DNA of 6,334 nt, taken from the NCBI GenBank assembly GCA_003451645.1, contig DMER01000064.1, positions 506 to 6,839 of the forward strand. The letters run 5' to 3'. Below are positions 1-5,583 of the stretch, piece after piece. Within the stretch, counting starts at the first letter, position 1, and the number at the start of each line of letters is the position of its first letter. This stretch comes from Alphaproteobacteria bacterium (lineage in GTDB: Bacteria; Pseudomonadota; Alphaproteobacteria; Micropepsales; Micropepsaceae). A program made the position numbers and the translations under genes. The notes beneath the pieces are model-generated. The model was not told where the DNA came from. It saw only the letters and a program-made list of their open reading frames with translations, and made no database searches.

Positions 1-478
1 CGGCGAAGAGGGCAAGGGCTTCATCATGGCCACTGGGGGCTTGGAGATTGGCCGGATCAACATTGCCGCCCGCGGCGTCGGCATCGCCAGGCGAGCCCTC
101 AAGGAAAGCATCAAATATTCCCAGCAACGCTCAACGATGGGTAAGCCCATTTGTGAGCATCAGGCAATTCAATTGAAGCTGGGCGAAATGGCCGCCAAGA
201 CACGTGCCTCTGAATTGTTGGTTGAGGACGCCGCCCGGGCCTATGACACTGGCGCGCGGGTCGATATGGAAGCGGGCATGGCCAAGTATTTTGCGACCGA
301 AACCGCCGCAGAGGCGGCCTTTGAGGCCATGCGCATCCATGGCGGCAACGGCTATTCCAAAGAATACCCGATCGAGCGGCTTTACCGCGATGCTCCACTG
401 CTCTGCATTGGCGAGGGCACGAATGAGATGCAACGGATTGTGATCGCCAGACAGTTGATTGCCCGAAATAGGATTTGA
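1..478 (+). CDS. Acyl-CoA dehydrogenase, C-terminal part (5' end outside window)
   Basis: This is the last 158 residues of a flavoprotein acyl-CoA dehydrogenase, which oxidises an acyl-CoA to the trans-2-enoyl-CoA and passes electrons to electron-transfer flavoprotein. The frame is open from base 2 and stops at TGA 476-478. The visible part is the all-alpha C-terminal domain. It shows GLEIGRINIAARGVG, the R-x-x-M-G-K-P-I variant of the family's RxxFGxxI motif, MRIHGGNGYSKEYPIERLYRD (a textbook family signature), and GEGTNEMQRIVIARQL. The glutamate at 413-415 sits where short- and medium-chain enzymes keep their catalytic base. Substrate chain length cannot be judged without the N-terminal half. 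The stop lies 27 bases before the arginase start, so the two are probably co-transcribed. The family call is secure and the pathway is not; fatty-acid or branched-chain amino-acid degradation are both possible. Confidence 0.93.
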   Translation, partial: GEEGKGFIMATGGLEIGRINIAARGVGIARRALKESIKYSQQRSTMGKPICEHQAIQLKLGEMAAKTRASELLVEDAARAYDTGARVDMEAGMAKYFATETAAEAAFEAMRIHGGNGYSKEYPIERLYRDAPLLCIGEGTNEMQRIVIARQLIARNRI

Positions 479-492
479 GCAGCGTTGAACGC

Positions 493-499
493 GGAGGGA
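493..499 (+). promoter_or_regulatory. Shine-Dalgarno site fixing the arginase start
   Basis: The purine run GGAGGGA lies six bases before the GTG at 506, which is ideal spacing. An in-frame TTG at 485 would put this run inside the coding sequence and has no comparable site upstream. The GTG is therefore preferred, and the conserved arginase sequence (CILVGAP) begins a few residues after it. Confidence 0.7.
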
Positions 500-505
500 G
501 CGCAC

Positions 506-1432
506 GTGCAGAAGCACTGTATTCTTGTGGGAGCGCCCGTGGACTCCGGGCAACGTACGCCGGGCTGCCTCATGGGGCCGTCTGCTTATCGCGTCGCCGG
601 TCTGCCGGCAATCATGAAGGACCTCGGTCACGAAGTTGAAGATTGGGGCGATGCGGCGCCTCAGCCCGGGCAGGGGAACGCTGCCGTCAATCCAGCTGTA
701 CATGCGCAACCCGAGACCGTCGCGTGGACGCAAGGCCTCGCCCAAATATCACAGCGGGCGATGGGCGCGGGCTTTCCCATCTTCATGGGTGGCGATCACT
801 CGATGTCGCTGGGGACCGTCGCGGGCGTGGCGGCTTATGCTAAAGCGCAAGGCCGGCCGCTATACATTTTGTGGTTGGATGCCCATTCCGATTTCCATAC
901 GCCTCTCTCAACGGATTCCGGACACTTTCACGGCATGCCGGTGGCCTATATCGCGGGTCTCAAGGGGTTTGAGGCCTTCCCGGCATTTCCCGCGCCAGTG
1001 CCGCCTCAACGCATATGCCTCTTTGGGATTCGCTCCGTAGATCAAGCCGAGCATGACGCTTTGCAACGGCTCGACTTGGCTGTGAACGATATGCGCGTGC
1101 TCGATGAGCGCGGAATCGTCGCGCCCTTGCGGGAATTCCTTCACACGGTGGCGAAGGACAATGGTCTGCTGCATGTGTCCCTTGATGTCGATTTCTTGGA
1201 CCCCACAATTGCGCCAGGCGTTGGGACGACTGTTCCGGGAGGCGCCACCTTCCGTGAAGCGCATCTGGTGATGGAGTTATTGCATGAGCATGATCTCGTG
1301 ACGTCGCTCGATCTTGCTGAGCTAAATCCCTTCCTCGATGAGCGCGGCCGCACGGCGAGGCTCATGGTGGATCTGGTCGCAAGTCTGATGGGCCGTAAAG
1401 TTTTCGACCGCCCTACCATGCGCTATTCCTGA
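506..1432 (+). CDS. rocF: Arginase
   Basis: Arginase hydrolyses L-arginine to L-ornithine and urea in the cytosol with a two-manganese centre. From GTG 506 the protein has 308 residues, normal for the family; a TTG at 485 would add seven. The metal ligands are all visible: His98 in GGDHS, Asp125/His127/Asp129 in DAHSD, and Asp227/Asp229 in DVD. The proton-shuttle-type histidine (His142 in HGMP), Asp179 and Glu182 (SVDQAEH) and the LDLAELNP motif are also present. The SG-x-x-HG spacing and TP after the metal loop favour arginase over agmatinase or formimidoylglutamase. Two asparagines that contact the substrate in human arginase I (N130 and N139) align with His131 and His140 here. The gene ends 12 bases before ornithine cyclodeaminase, which consumes its product. 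The symbol rocF follows common bacterial usage; arcA is used for the Agrobacterium equivalent. Confidence 0.93.
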   Translation: MQKHCILVGAPVDSGQRTPGCLMGPSAYRVAGLPAIMKDLGHEVEDWGDAAPQPGQGNAAVNPAVHAQPETVAWTQGLAQISQRAMGAGFPIFMGGDHSMSLGTVAGVAAYAKAQGRPLYILWLDAHSDFHTPLSTDSGHFHGMPVAYIAGLKGFEAFPAFPAPVPPQRICLFGIRSVDQAEHDALQRLDLAVNDMRVLDERGIVAPLREFLHTVAKDNGLLHVSLDVDFLDPTIAPGVGTTVPGGATFREAHLVMELLHEHDLVTSLDLAELNPFLDERGRTARLMVDLVASLMGRKVFDRPTMRYS

Positions 1433-1436
1433 GGAG
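1431..1436 (+). promoter_or_regulatory. Shine-Dalgarno site for ornithine cyclodeaminase
   Basis: GAGGAG overlaps the arginase stop codon (TGA 1430-1432) and sits eight bases before ATG 1445. A GTG at 1436 is in frame but overlaps this purine run, so the ATG is the likelier start. The overlap with the upstream stop suggests that the two genes are translated in close succession. Confidence 0.6.
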
Positions 1437-1444
1437 TGGTCTTG

Positions 1445-2500
1445 ATGAGCGTACCCTCGCGCCTTGCCCTGGTTCCCTTCATTAGCGTCGACAATATGAT
1501 GCGGTTTGTGCTGCACATTGGTGTGGAGCGCATGCTCGTTGAGTTGGCGCAAGAGATTGAGGCGGATTTCCGGCGCTGGGAGCATTTCGACAAGACGCCA
1601 CGTGTCGCCAGTCACTCCGAGGTTGGTGTGATCGAGCTGATGCCCGCATCGGACGGGGAGCTTTATGGCTTCAAATATGTCAACGGGCACCCGGCGAATA
1701 TGCATGCGGGCCTGCAGACGGTGACGGCATTCGGCGTGTTAGCCGATGTTGCCACGGGCTATCCCGTCTTGGTGTCCGAGATGACCTTTTTGACGGCTTT
1801 GCGCACGGCCGCAACATCAGCGATGGCGGCGAGGGCTCTGGCGCCAACGGGCGCGCATACCATGGCGATGATTGGCAATGGGGCGCAGTCGGAGTTCCAA
1901 GCCTTGGCATTTCGGGCCATATGCGGGATCGAGCATGTTCGCCTTTATGACATTGATCCGGCCGCCACACGCAAATGTGCGGCCAATCTTGCGGGCAGCG
2001 GTTTGCGCATCGTGCCATGTGCCACCGCTGAGGCGGCGATGGAGGGTGCTCAGATTGTCACGACTTGCACCGCGGACAAGCAGTACGCCACAATCCTGAC
2101 GGACAACATGGTCGGCGCCGGGGTCCACATCAATGCGATTGGCGGCGACTGCCCGGGAAAGACGGAATTGCATCGGGATATCTTGCTGCGGTCGTCTATT
2201 TTCGTTGAGTACGCGCCGCAAACCCGCATCGAAGGTGAAATCCAGCAACTCGCCAAAGATCATCCGGTTACGGAGTTGTGGGAGGTCTTTGCGGGCCGTG
2301 CGCCAGGCCGCACGATTGCGCAGCAGATTACTCTCTTTGACGGCGTTGGCTTTGCGATCGAAGACTTCTCAGCGTTGCGCTATGTCCATCAGCGGATCAA
2401 GCCGACGGGGTTCTATCAGGATCTTGACATGATCGCCGATCCGGACGATCCGCGCGATCTTTATGGAATGCTGATGCGCGCCAAAGCGCTTGCCGGTTGA
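1445..2500 (+). CDS. ocd: Ornithine cyclodeaminase
   Basis: This enzyme converts L-ornithine to L-proline and ammonia in one step, using bound NAD+ as a transient hydride carrier. From ATG 1445 it has 351 residues, close to the roughly 350 of the Pseudomonas putida and Agrobacterium enzymes. Residues recalled as substrate-binding in the P. putida structure (R45, E56, K69, R112) fall at matching spacing: Arg53, Glu64, Lys77 (in GFKYVNGHP) and Arg120 (in TALRTAATSA). The catalytic aspartate is Asp235 in IGGDCPGKTEL. The dinucleotide-binding loop IGNGAQ is at 143-148, followed by LYDIDP. The C-terminal block VGFAIEDFSALRYV and ADPDDPRDL is typical of true ornithine cyclodeaminase rather than of alanine dehydrogenase or mu-crystallin relatives. 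It lies 12 bases behind arginase, so the pair forms an arginine-to-proline route. No damage is seen. Confidence 0.95.
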   Translation: MSVPSRLALVPFISVDNMMRFVLHIGVERMLVELAQEIEADFRRWEHFDKTPRVASHSEVGVIELMPASDGELYGFKYVNGHPANMHAGLQTVTAFGVLADVATGYPVLVSEMTFLTALRTAATSAMAARALAPTGAHTMAMIGNGAQSEFQALAFRAICGIEHVRLYDIDPAATRKCAANLAGSGLRIVPCATAEAAMEGAQIVTTCTADKQYATILTDNMVGAGVHINAIGGDCPGKTELHRDILLRSSIFVEYAPQTRIEGEIQQLAKDHPVTELWEVFAGRAPGRTIAQQITLFDGVGFAIEDFSALRYVHQRIKPTGFYQDLDMIADPDDPRDLYGMLMRAKALAG

Positions 2501-2648
2501 ACTAGGGCGTTAACCCCTTGTTTGCGATGTTCAGACTTTGCCGCCCTCGGTGATCGCAGCTGCGCGCTGCTGAACGCACCTTTAAGCACCAACCACTACC
2601 CTTCCGTCAGAGCACGGCGTGAATTTGCTGCTTGGGGTGTACGGACAA
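2501..2648 (+). other. Spacer between ocd and galE
   Basis: This 148-base stretch has no credible gene. Right after the ocd stop, 2504-2518 is a near-palindrome (AGGG, GTTAAC, CCCT) with only a short, interrupted T-run behind it, so it is a poor terminator candidate. A small GC hairpin is possible at 2556-2570 (GCAGC, five-base loop, GCTGC). The break in spacing suggests that galE has its own promoter here, but no convincing -35/-10 pair was found. Confidence 0.5.
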
Positions 2649-3659
2649 ATGGCGGTACTGGTTACGGGGGGCGCGGGCTATATCGGCTCGCATATGGTTC
2701 TGAATTTGCTTGCCGAGGGCTTGAAGCCCGTTGTGCTGGATGATCTATCAACCGGCTTTGAGGCGGCGGTTCCATCCGGTGCCGATCTGTTCATCGGCGA
2801 TGTTGGCGACAATGCTGTGCTTGAACGGATTTTCCGCACACGGCGGATCGAGGCGGTCATCCACTTTGCGGCATCGGCCGTATTGCCGGATTCGGTCAGC
2901 GATCCGCTTTCCTATTACAGCAACAACACTGCAAAGACGCGCACCTTGCTGGCGGCCTGCGTTCAGTTTGGCGTGAAGTCCTTCATCTTCTCATCGACAG
3001 CAGCCGTATACGGAACGCCTGGCCCTGCTCCCTTGCGGGAGGAAGAGGCGGTCAATCCGCCCTCACCTTATGGGCGCTCCAAGTTCATGGTGGAGTGGAT
3101 GCTTGCCGATGTCGCTACGGCGCATGGTTTGTCGTTTGCGGCTCTGCGCTACTTCAATGTTGCGGGTGCCGATCCGGGCGGGCGGGCTGGTCAGTCCACA
3201 AAACGGGCGACCAACCTTATCAAGGTGGTGGCTCAAGCGGCCACCGGCTTGCGGCCCTCGTTGGACGTCTATGGGGATGATTACGACACGCCCGACGGCA
3301 CCGGTGTGCGGGACTATGTACATGTCAGCGATCTGGTGTCCGCCCACACGGCCGCGCTGGAAGCTCTCAACGCCGGGTCGGACAATCTCATCCTGAATGT
3401 CGGATATGGGCGCGGCTACTCCGTCTTGAAGGTCTTGCGGACAGCCGAGCGCGTCGCTGGCGTGTCGATACCTATTACGGTCAAGCCGCGGCGGCCAGGC
3501 GATCTGGGTCAAGTCATTGCGGACAATACCAAAATCAAGACCCTCCTCAATTGGACTCCCGCCTATGACGATTTGGATGTGATGGTCGGTACGGCCATCA
3601 ATTGGGAACGGACTTTGATCGCGCGCGAGCCGCGCCGCAGGGCCTGGGCCAACATGTGA
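2649..3659 (+). CDS. galE: UDP-glucose 4-epimerase (ExoB/GalE type)
   Basis: This NAD-dependent epimerase interconverts UDP-glucose and UDP-galactose in the cytosol, feeding galactose metabolism and surface polysaccharide. The protein has 336 residues from ATG 2649. An in-frame GTG at 2619 would add ten residues before the Rossmann strand. Visible features are the NAD-binding GGAGYIG (7-13), the FSSTAAVYG strand (114-122, with Thr117 where E. coli has Ser124), and the catalytic YGRSK (Tyr141, Lys145). YFNVAGADPGG, YGDDYDTPDGTGVRDYVHV (208-226) and RRPGD (281-285) follow. All are standard for GalE, and the length is normal. The site aligned with E. coli Tyr299 is Val289, which may widen the substrate pocket. 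Its start is poorly supported by a ribosome site: only GGGG at 2634-2637, eleven bases away. No sugar-transfer genes flank it here, so its pathway is inferred from the family alone. Confidence 0.93.
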   Translation: MAVLVTGGAGYIGSHMVLNLLAEGLKPVVLDDLSTGFEAAVPSGADLFIGDVGDNAVLERIFRTRRIEAVIHFAASAVLPDSVSDPLSYYSNNTAKTRTLLAACVQFGVKSFIFSSTAAVYGTPGPAPLREEEAVNPPSPYGRSKFMVEWMLADVATAHGLSFAALRYFNVAGADPGGRAGQSTKRATNLIKVVAQAATGLRPSLDVYGDDYDTPDGTGVRDYVHVSDLVSAHTAALEALNAGSDNLILNVGYGRGYSVLKVLRTAERVAGVSIPITVKPRRPGDLGQVIADNTKIKTLLNWTPAYDDLDVMVGTAINWERTLIAREPRRRAWANM

Positions 3660-3661
3660 TA

Positions 3662-3681
3662 TTGGCTGCTTGCAGCGCCAA
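3662..3681 (+). terminator. Compact hairpin just after galE stop
   Basis: Three bases after the galE stop, TTGGC (3662-3666) pairs with GCCAA (3677-3681). An alternative inner pairing, GCTGC with GCAGC (3665-3669 and 3672-3676), overlaps it. No T-run follows, so it is not a classic intrinsic terminator. It could weaken read-through or protect the 3' end of the galE message. Confidence 0.3.
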
Positions 3682-3712
3682 AGCCTCGTGACTACTGTGC
3701 GCAGAACGTCAT

Positions 3713-3716
3713 GGAG
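3713..3716 (+). promoter_or_regulatory. Shine-Dalgarno site fixing the LprI-like start
   Basis: GGAG lies six bases before ATG 3723. It overlaps an alternative in-frame ATG at 3711, which has no good site of its own. The shorter start also gives a cleaner signal peptide, beginning MRRS. Confidence 0.55.
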
Positions 3717-3722
3717 TACCCG

Positions 3723-4076
3723 ATGCGTCGCAGTATGCTGGTTTCGCTGGTCTTGATAGGCTTTGCTTCCGTTGGAGGCGCACACGCTGCCGCGCCCTAT
3801 ATCAACTGCCCGGCGGCATCTGCGCTCGATGAACGAACGATTTGCCGGACTATTCGGTTGGTGCAGCTGGACGCGGAAATGGCGACGCTTTACCGGCTGA
3901 CGCTGAGCCTTGTCGGCATGGGCACCCGCGATTCGATCAAAGATGAGCAGGCGGATTGGCTGCGTGCGCGCAGAGCCTGCCGGACATCCGTTCCATGTCT
4001 GCGCAACCACTATGAGGACAGGATCGAGACGCTCGACGCGATCCTCGACCGCGTTCGATCGGAAGGACCATTTTAG
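3723..4076 (+). CDS. Small exported four-cysteine protein, LprI/DUF1311-like
   Basis: This 117-residue protein has a clear Sec signal peptide: MRRS, a hydrophobic stretch to about residue 18, and an AHA-A cleavage site near residue 23. The mature part is about 95 residues, with four cysteines in the arrangement typical of the DUF1311/LprI N-terminal family (INC, TIC, RAC, VPC). It has the family's LDAEMATLYR helix and the later DEQADWLRARRAC block, ending in LRNHYEDRIETLDAIL. The cysteines probably form two disulfides in the periplasm. Mycobacterium tuberculosis LprI inhibits lysozyme, but most family members are uncharacterised, so that role is only a possibility here. There is no lipobox, so it should be soluble. 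It lies 63 bases after galE and 78 bases before the TPR-SPOR gene, in the same frame as the latter. ATG 3711 would add four residues. Confidence 0.8.
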   Translation: MRRSMLVSLVLIGFASVGGAHAAAPYINCPAASALDERTICRTIRLVQLDAEMATLYRLTLSLVGMGTRDSIKDEQADWLRARRACRTSVPCLRNHYEDRIETLDAILDRVRSEGPF

Positions 4077-4104
4077 GATTGGTCCGGACGACTTATCCGC
4101 AAGG

Positions 4105-4143
4105 ATTGTGAATTCCATGGGCTGCGGGCCTGCGAATCACGAT
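4105..4143 (+). promoter_or_regulatory. Hairpin in leader of TPR-SPOR gene
   Basis: The arm 4105-4115 pairs with 4134-4143 to give ten base pairs, with one bulged A (4112) and one G-U wobble (4107-4141). The loop is 18 bases. It ends 11 bases before ATG 4155, so in RNA it would sit next to the ribosome-binding region. It could equally be a DNA operator. No T-run follows it. Confidence 0.35.
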
Positions 4144-4154
4144 ATCTTGGGGGC

Positions 4155-5513
4155 ATGTTTAGCGCCCTCACTAAACAAAGCTTCCTTTGCGCCTTTGCGT
4201 GCATCGTGGCAGCCGGTCCAGTTTTCGCAAGCCCTGCCCGCGATGCGGATGCGGGCATAGCAGCCTTTTCCGCGGGAGACGTCGACGCGGCCATCCGCTT
4301 GTTGACCCGCGCCATCCACTCAGGGGGCTTGGCGCCGGATCAGTTGGCGGTGACATTGCACCATCGGGGCTTGGCGCATCAACGCACCGGCGAGATCGCG
4401 CGAGCGATCTTGGACTATACGGCGGCCTTGCATGAGGACTCCTTCCCGCTCGCTCTCGTGCCCAGAGCTCTCAACAACCGGGCTCTATGCTTTGAGGTGG
4501 TTGGCGATCTGCCGGCGGCGCTGCGCGACCTCAACCGGGCTTTGACACTGATGGCCAATTATCCAGACGCTTATGCAAACCGCGGCAGTGTGCTGCGCAA
4601 GATGCAAGCAGCCGACTTGGCCTTGCGTGATTTCCAGTCGGCGCTGGATATGGGGTTCTCCAGACCGGCGCAAGTGCTGCTCGGCATGGGCGAGGCCTAT
4701 GCTCTGGCGGGCGAGAAGGAGCGGGCGGTGCTGGCCCTGCGCAAGGCGCAAAGCCTGGAGCCGCGCTCGGCCACGATCCGCGAGCGCCTGGCATCGCTCA
4801 CCGGCACTGCACTCGCAGCGCAGCCGGGGACAGCGCGCGGTCAGTTGCGCCCCGATCCCTCGGCTACGCGCCCCGCCGACGGGCCGCAAGGCCCGCTGCC
4901 CTCGTATCTGGCGGAGGTCCATGCTGGACCCGCGGCTCCGCCCGCCCTGTTCGCAGCCGCGCAAATCCCGCCGGTACTGCACGATGACGGTTTGCCGTTG
5001 CGTACCGCGCCCGTGAGGGCCTACCAGGTGTCGTCGGTAGGTGCCGTTCCGGCTCTGGGCGCATCCGCGGTCGAGCCTGTCGAAGTGGCGCCGGGCTTCG
5101 GGTTCCGGATCGGTGGTGCCAATCTGATGGTGCAGACCGGTGAAGTGTCAGAGCGGGTCGCAAGGCCAGCGATGGTGCGGCATGCCTCTCTTGGTGACTT
5201 GGGTGCAATGGCCGCCGCCCCGTCGGCCGAGAGCCTGTTCGGCTTGCAATTGGGGTCCTATGCCACGGAGGCCCAGGCGCAAGCGGGCGAGATGGTCATC
5301 CGCGATCAATATGCCGGCGTGCTGTCTAGCCTAAGCTTGCGGATCGAGGCGGCGGATGTGCCGCGCCGGGGCCGGGTCTACCGGGTCATCGCACACGGCC
5401 TGCCTACGCGGGAGGCCGCGGCGCTCGCCTGCAGGGCGCTCGTCAGGCGAGGGCAGGCCTGCGTTGCTGTCCCACTTGCTGGCGGGCGTCAGGCGGCGCT
5501 GAGAGGCCGCTAG
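4155..5513 (+). CDS. Exported TPR-repeat protein with C-terminal SPOR domain
   Basis: This 452-residue protein is probably periplasmic. It begins with a signal peptide (hydrophobic core about 9-22, likely cut after VFA near residue 25). About five TPR-like helical pairs follow at roughly 32-57, 65-94, 104-133, 138-167 and 172-203; the third and fourth are the clearest (RALNNRALCFEVVGDLPAAL and DAYANRGSVLRK). Residues 220-360 are a Pro/Ala/Gly-rich linker with no recognised fold. Residues 364-440 match a SPOR domain: LQLGSYATEAQAQ, then VYRVIAHGLPTREAA and a final strand CVAV. SPOR domains bind peptidoglycan stripped of stem peptides, as at division sites, and TPRs bind partner proteins. An adaptor at the cell wall is a reasonable inference. 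Cys426 and Cys436 could form a disulfide. GGGGG lies only one base from the ATG, so initiation looks weak, but the signal peptide supports this start. Confidence 0.85.
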   Translation: MFSALTKQSFLCAFACIVAAGPVFASPARDADAGIAAFSAGDVDAAIRLLTRAIHSGGLAPDQLAVTLHHRGLAHQRTGEIARAILDYTAALHEDSFPLALVPRALNNRALCFEVVGDLPAALRDLNRALTLMANYPDAYANRGSVLRKMQAADLALRDFQSALDMGFSRPAQVLLGMGEAYALAGEKERAVLALRKAQSLEPRSATIRERLASLTGTALAAQPGTARGQLRPDPSATRPADGPQGPLPSYLAEVHAGPAAPPALFAAAQIPPVLHDDGLPLRTAPVRAYQVSSVGAVPALGASAVEPVEVAPGFGFRIGGANLMVQTGEVSERVARPAMVRHASLGDLGAMAAAPSAESLFGLQLGSYATEAQAQAGEMVIRDQYAGVLSSLSLRIEAADVPRRGRVYRVIAHGLPTREAAALACRALVRRGQACVAVPLAGGRQAALRGR

Positions 5514-5562
5514 CCTCATTGCAGGGCCGGGGCGCTATCTGCTAGCCCTGAAGGTCCCTGCA
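5509..5562 (+). promoter_or_regulatory. Repeat-rich spacer before the HMG-CoA synthase-like gene
   Basis: The 70-base gap holds two overlapping inverted repeats: TGCAGGG (5520-5526) with CCCTGCA (5556-5562), and CAGGGC (5522-5527) with GCCCTG (5545-5550). They share bases, so only one can form at a time. A direct repeat, GCTAGCC, occurs at 5509-5515 and 5541-5547, 32 bases apart (about three helical turns). This may be an operator or a transcript end for the TPR-SPOR gene. No T-run is seen. Confidence 0.3.
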
Positions 5563-5572
5563 TTCACGTCAC

Positions 5573-5576
5573 GAGG
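5573..5576 (+). promoter_or_regulatory. Shine-Dalgarno site for the HMG-CoA synthase-like gene
   Basis: GAGG lies seven bases before ATG 5584, which is good spacing. It supports this ATG as the true start of a gene that has no stop inside the window. Confidence 0.5.
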
Positions 5577-5583
5577 CCTTCCC

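Noticed and set aside
131..745. Open frame of 204 codons on the - strand, across the acyl-CoA dehydrogenase and arginase junction
   Set aside because: Both + strand genes are certain from conserved motifs, and the antisense translation shows no domain.
2504..2520. Terminator after ocd
   Set aside because: The stem is only four perfect base pairs around GTTAAC, and the following T-run is short and broken.
2619..2648. Upstream GTG start for galE, adding ten residues
   Set aside because: GalE proteins normally begin within a few residues of the first Rossmann strand, as ATG 2649 gives. No better ribosome site precedes the GTG, though neither start has a strong one.
2522..2743. Open frame of 73 codons on the + strand in the ocd-galE spacer
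   Set aside because: It overlaps the start of galE in another frame, has no clear ribosome site, and its product looks unlike a real protein.
3671..3699. Promoter before the LprI-like gene (TTGCAG, 17 bases, TACTGT)
   Set aside because: Only about three of six bases match at each box, which is no better than chance in a spacer.
3063..4118. Long open frame of 351 codons on the - strand, opposite galE and the LprI-like gene
   Set aside because: It spans two well-supported + strand genes and their spacer. Its translation has no recognisable family and is rich in Arg, His and Pro, as expected of a shadow frame in GC-rich DNA.
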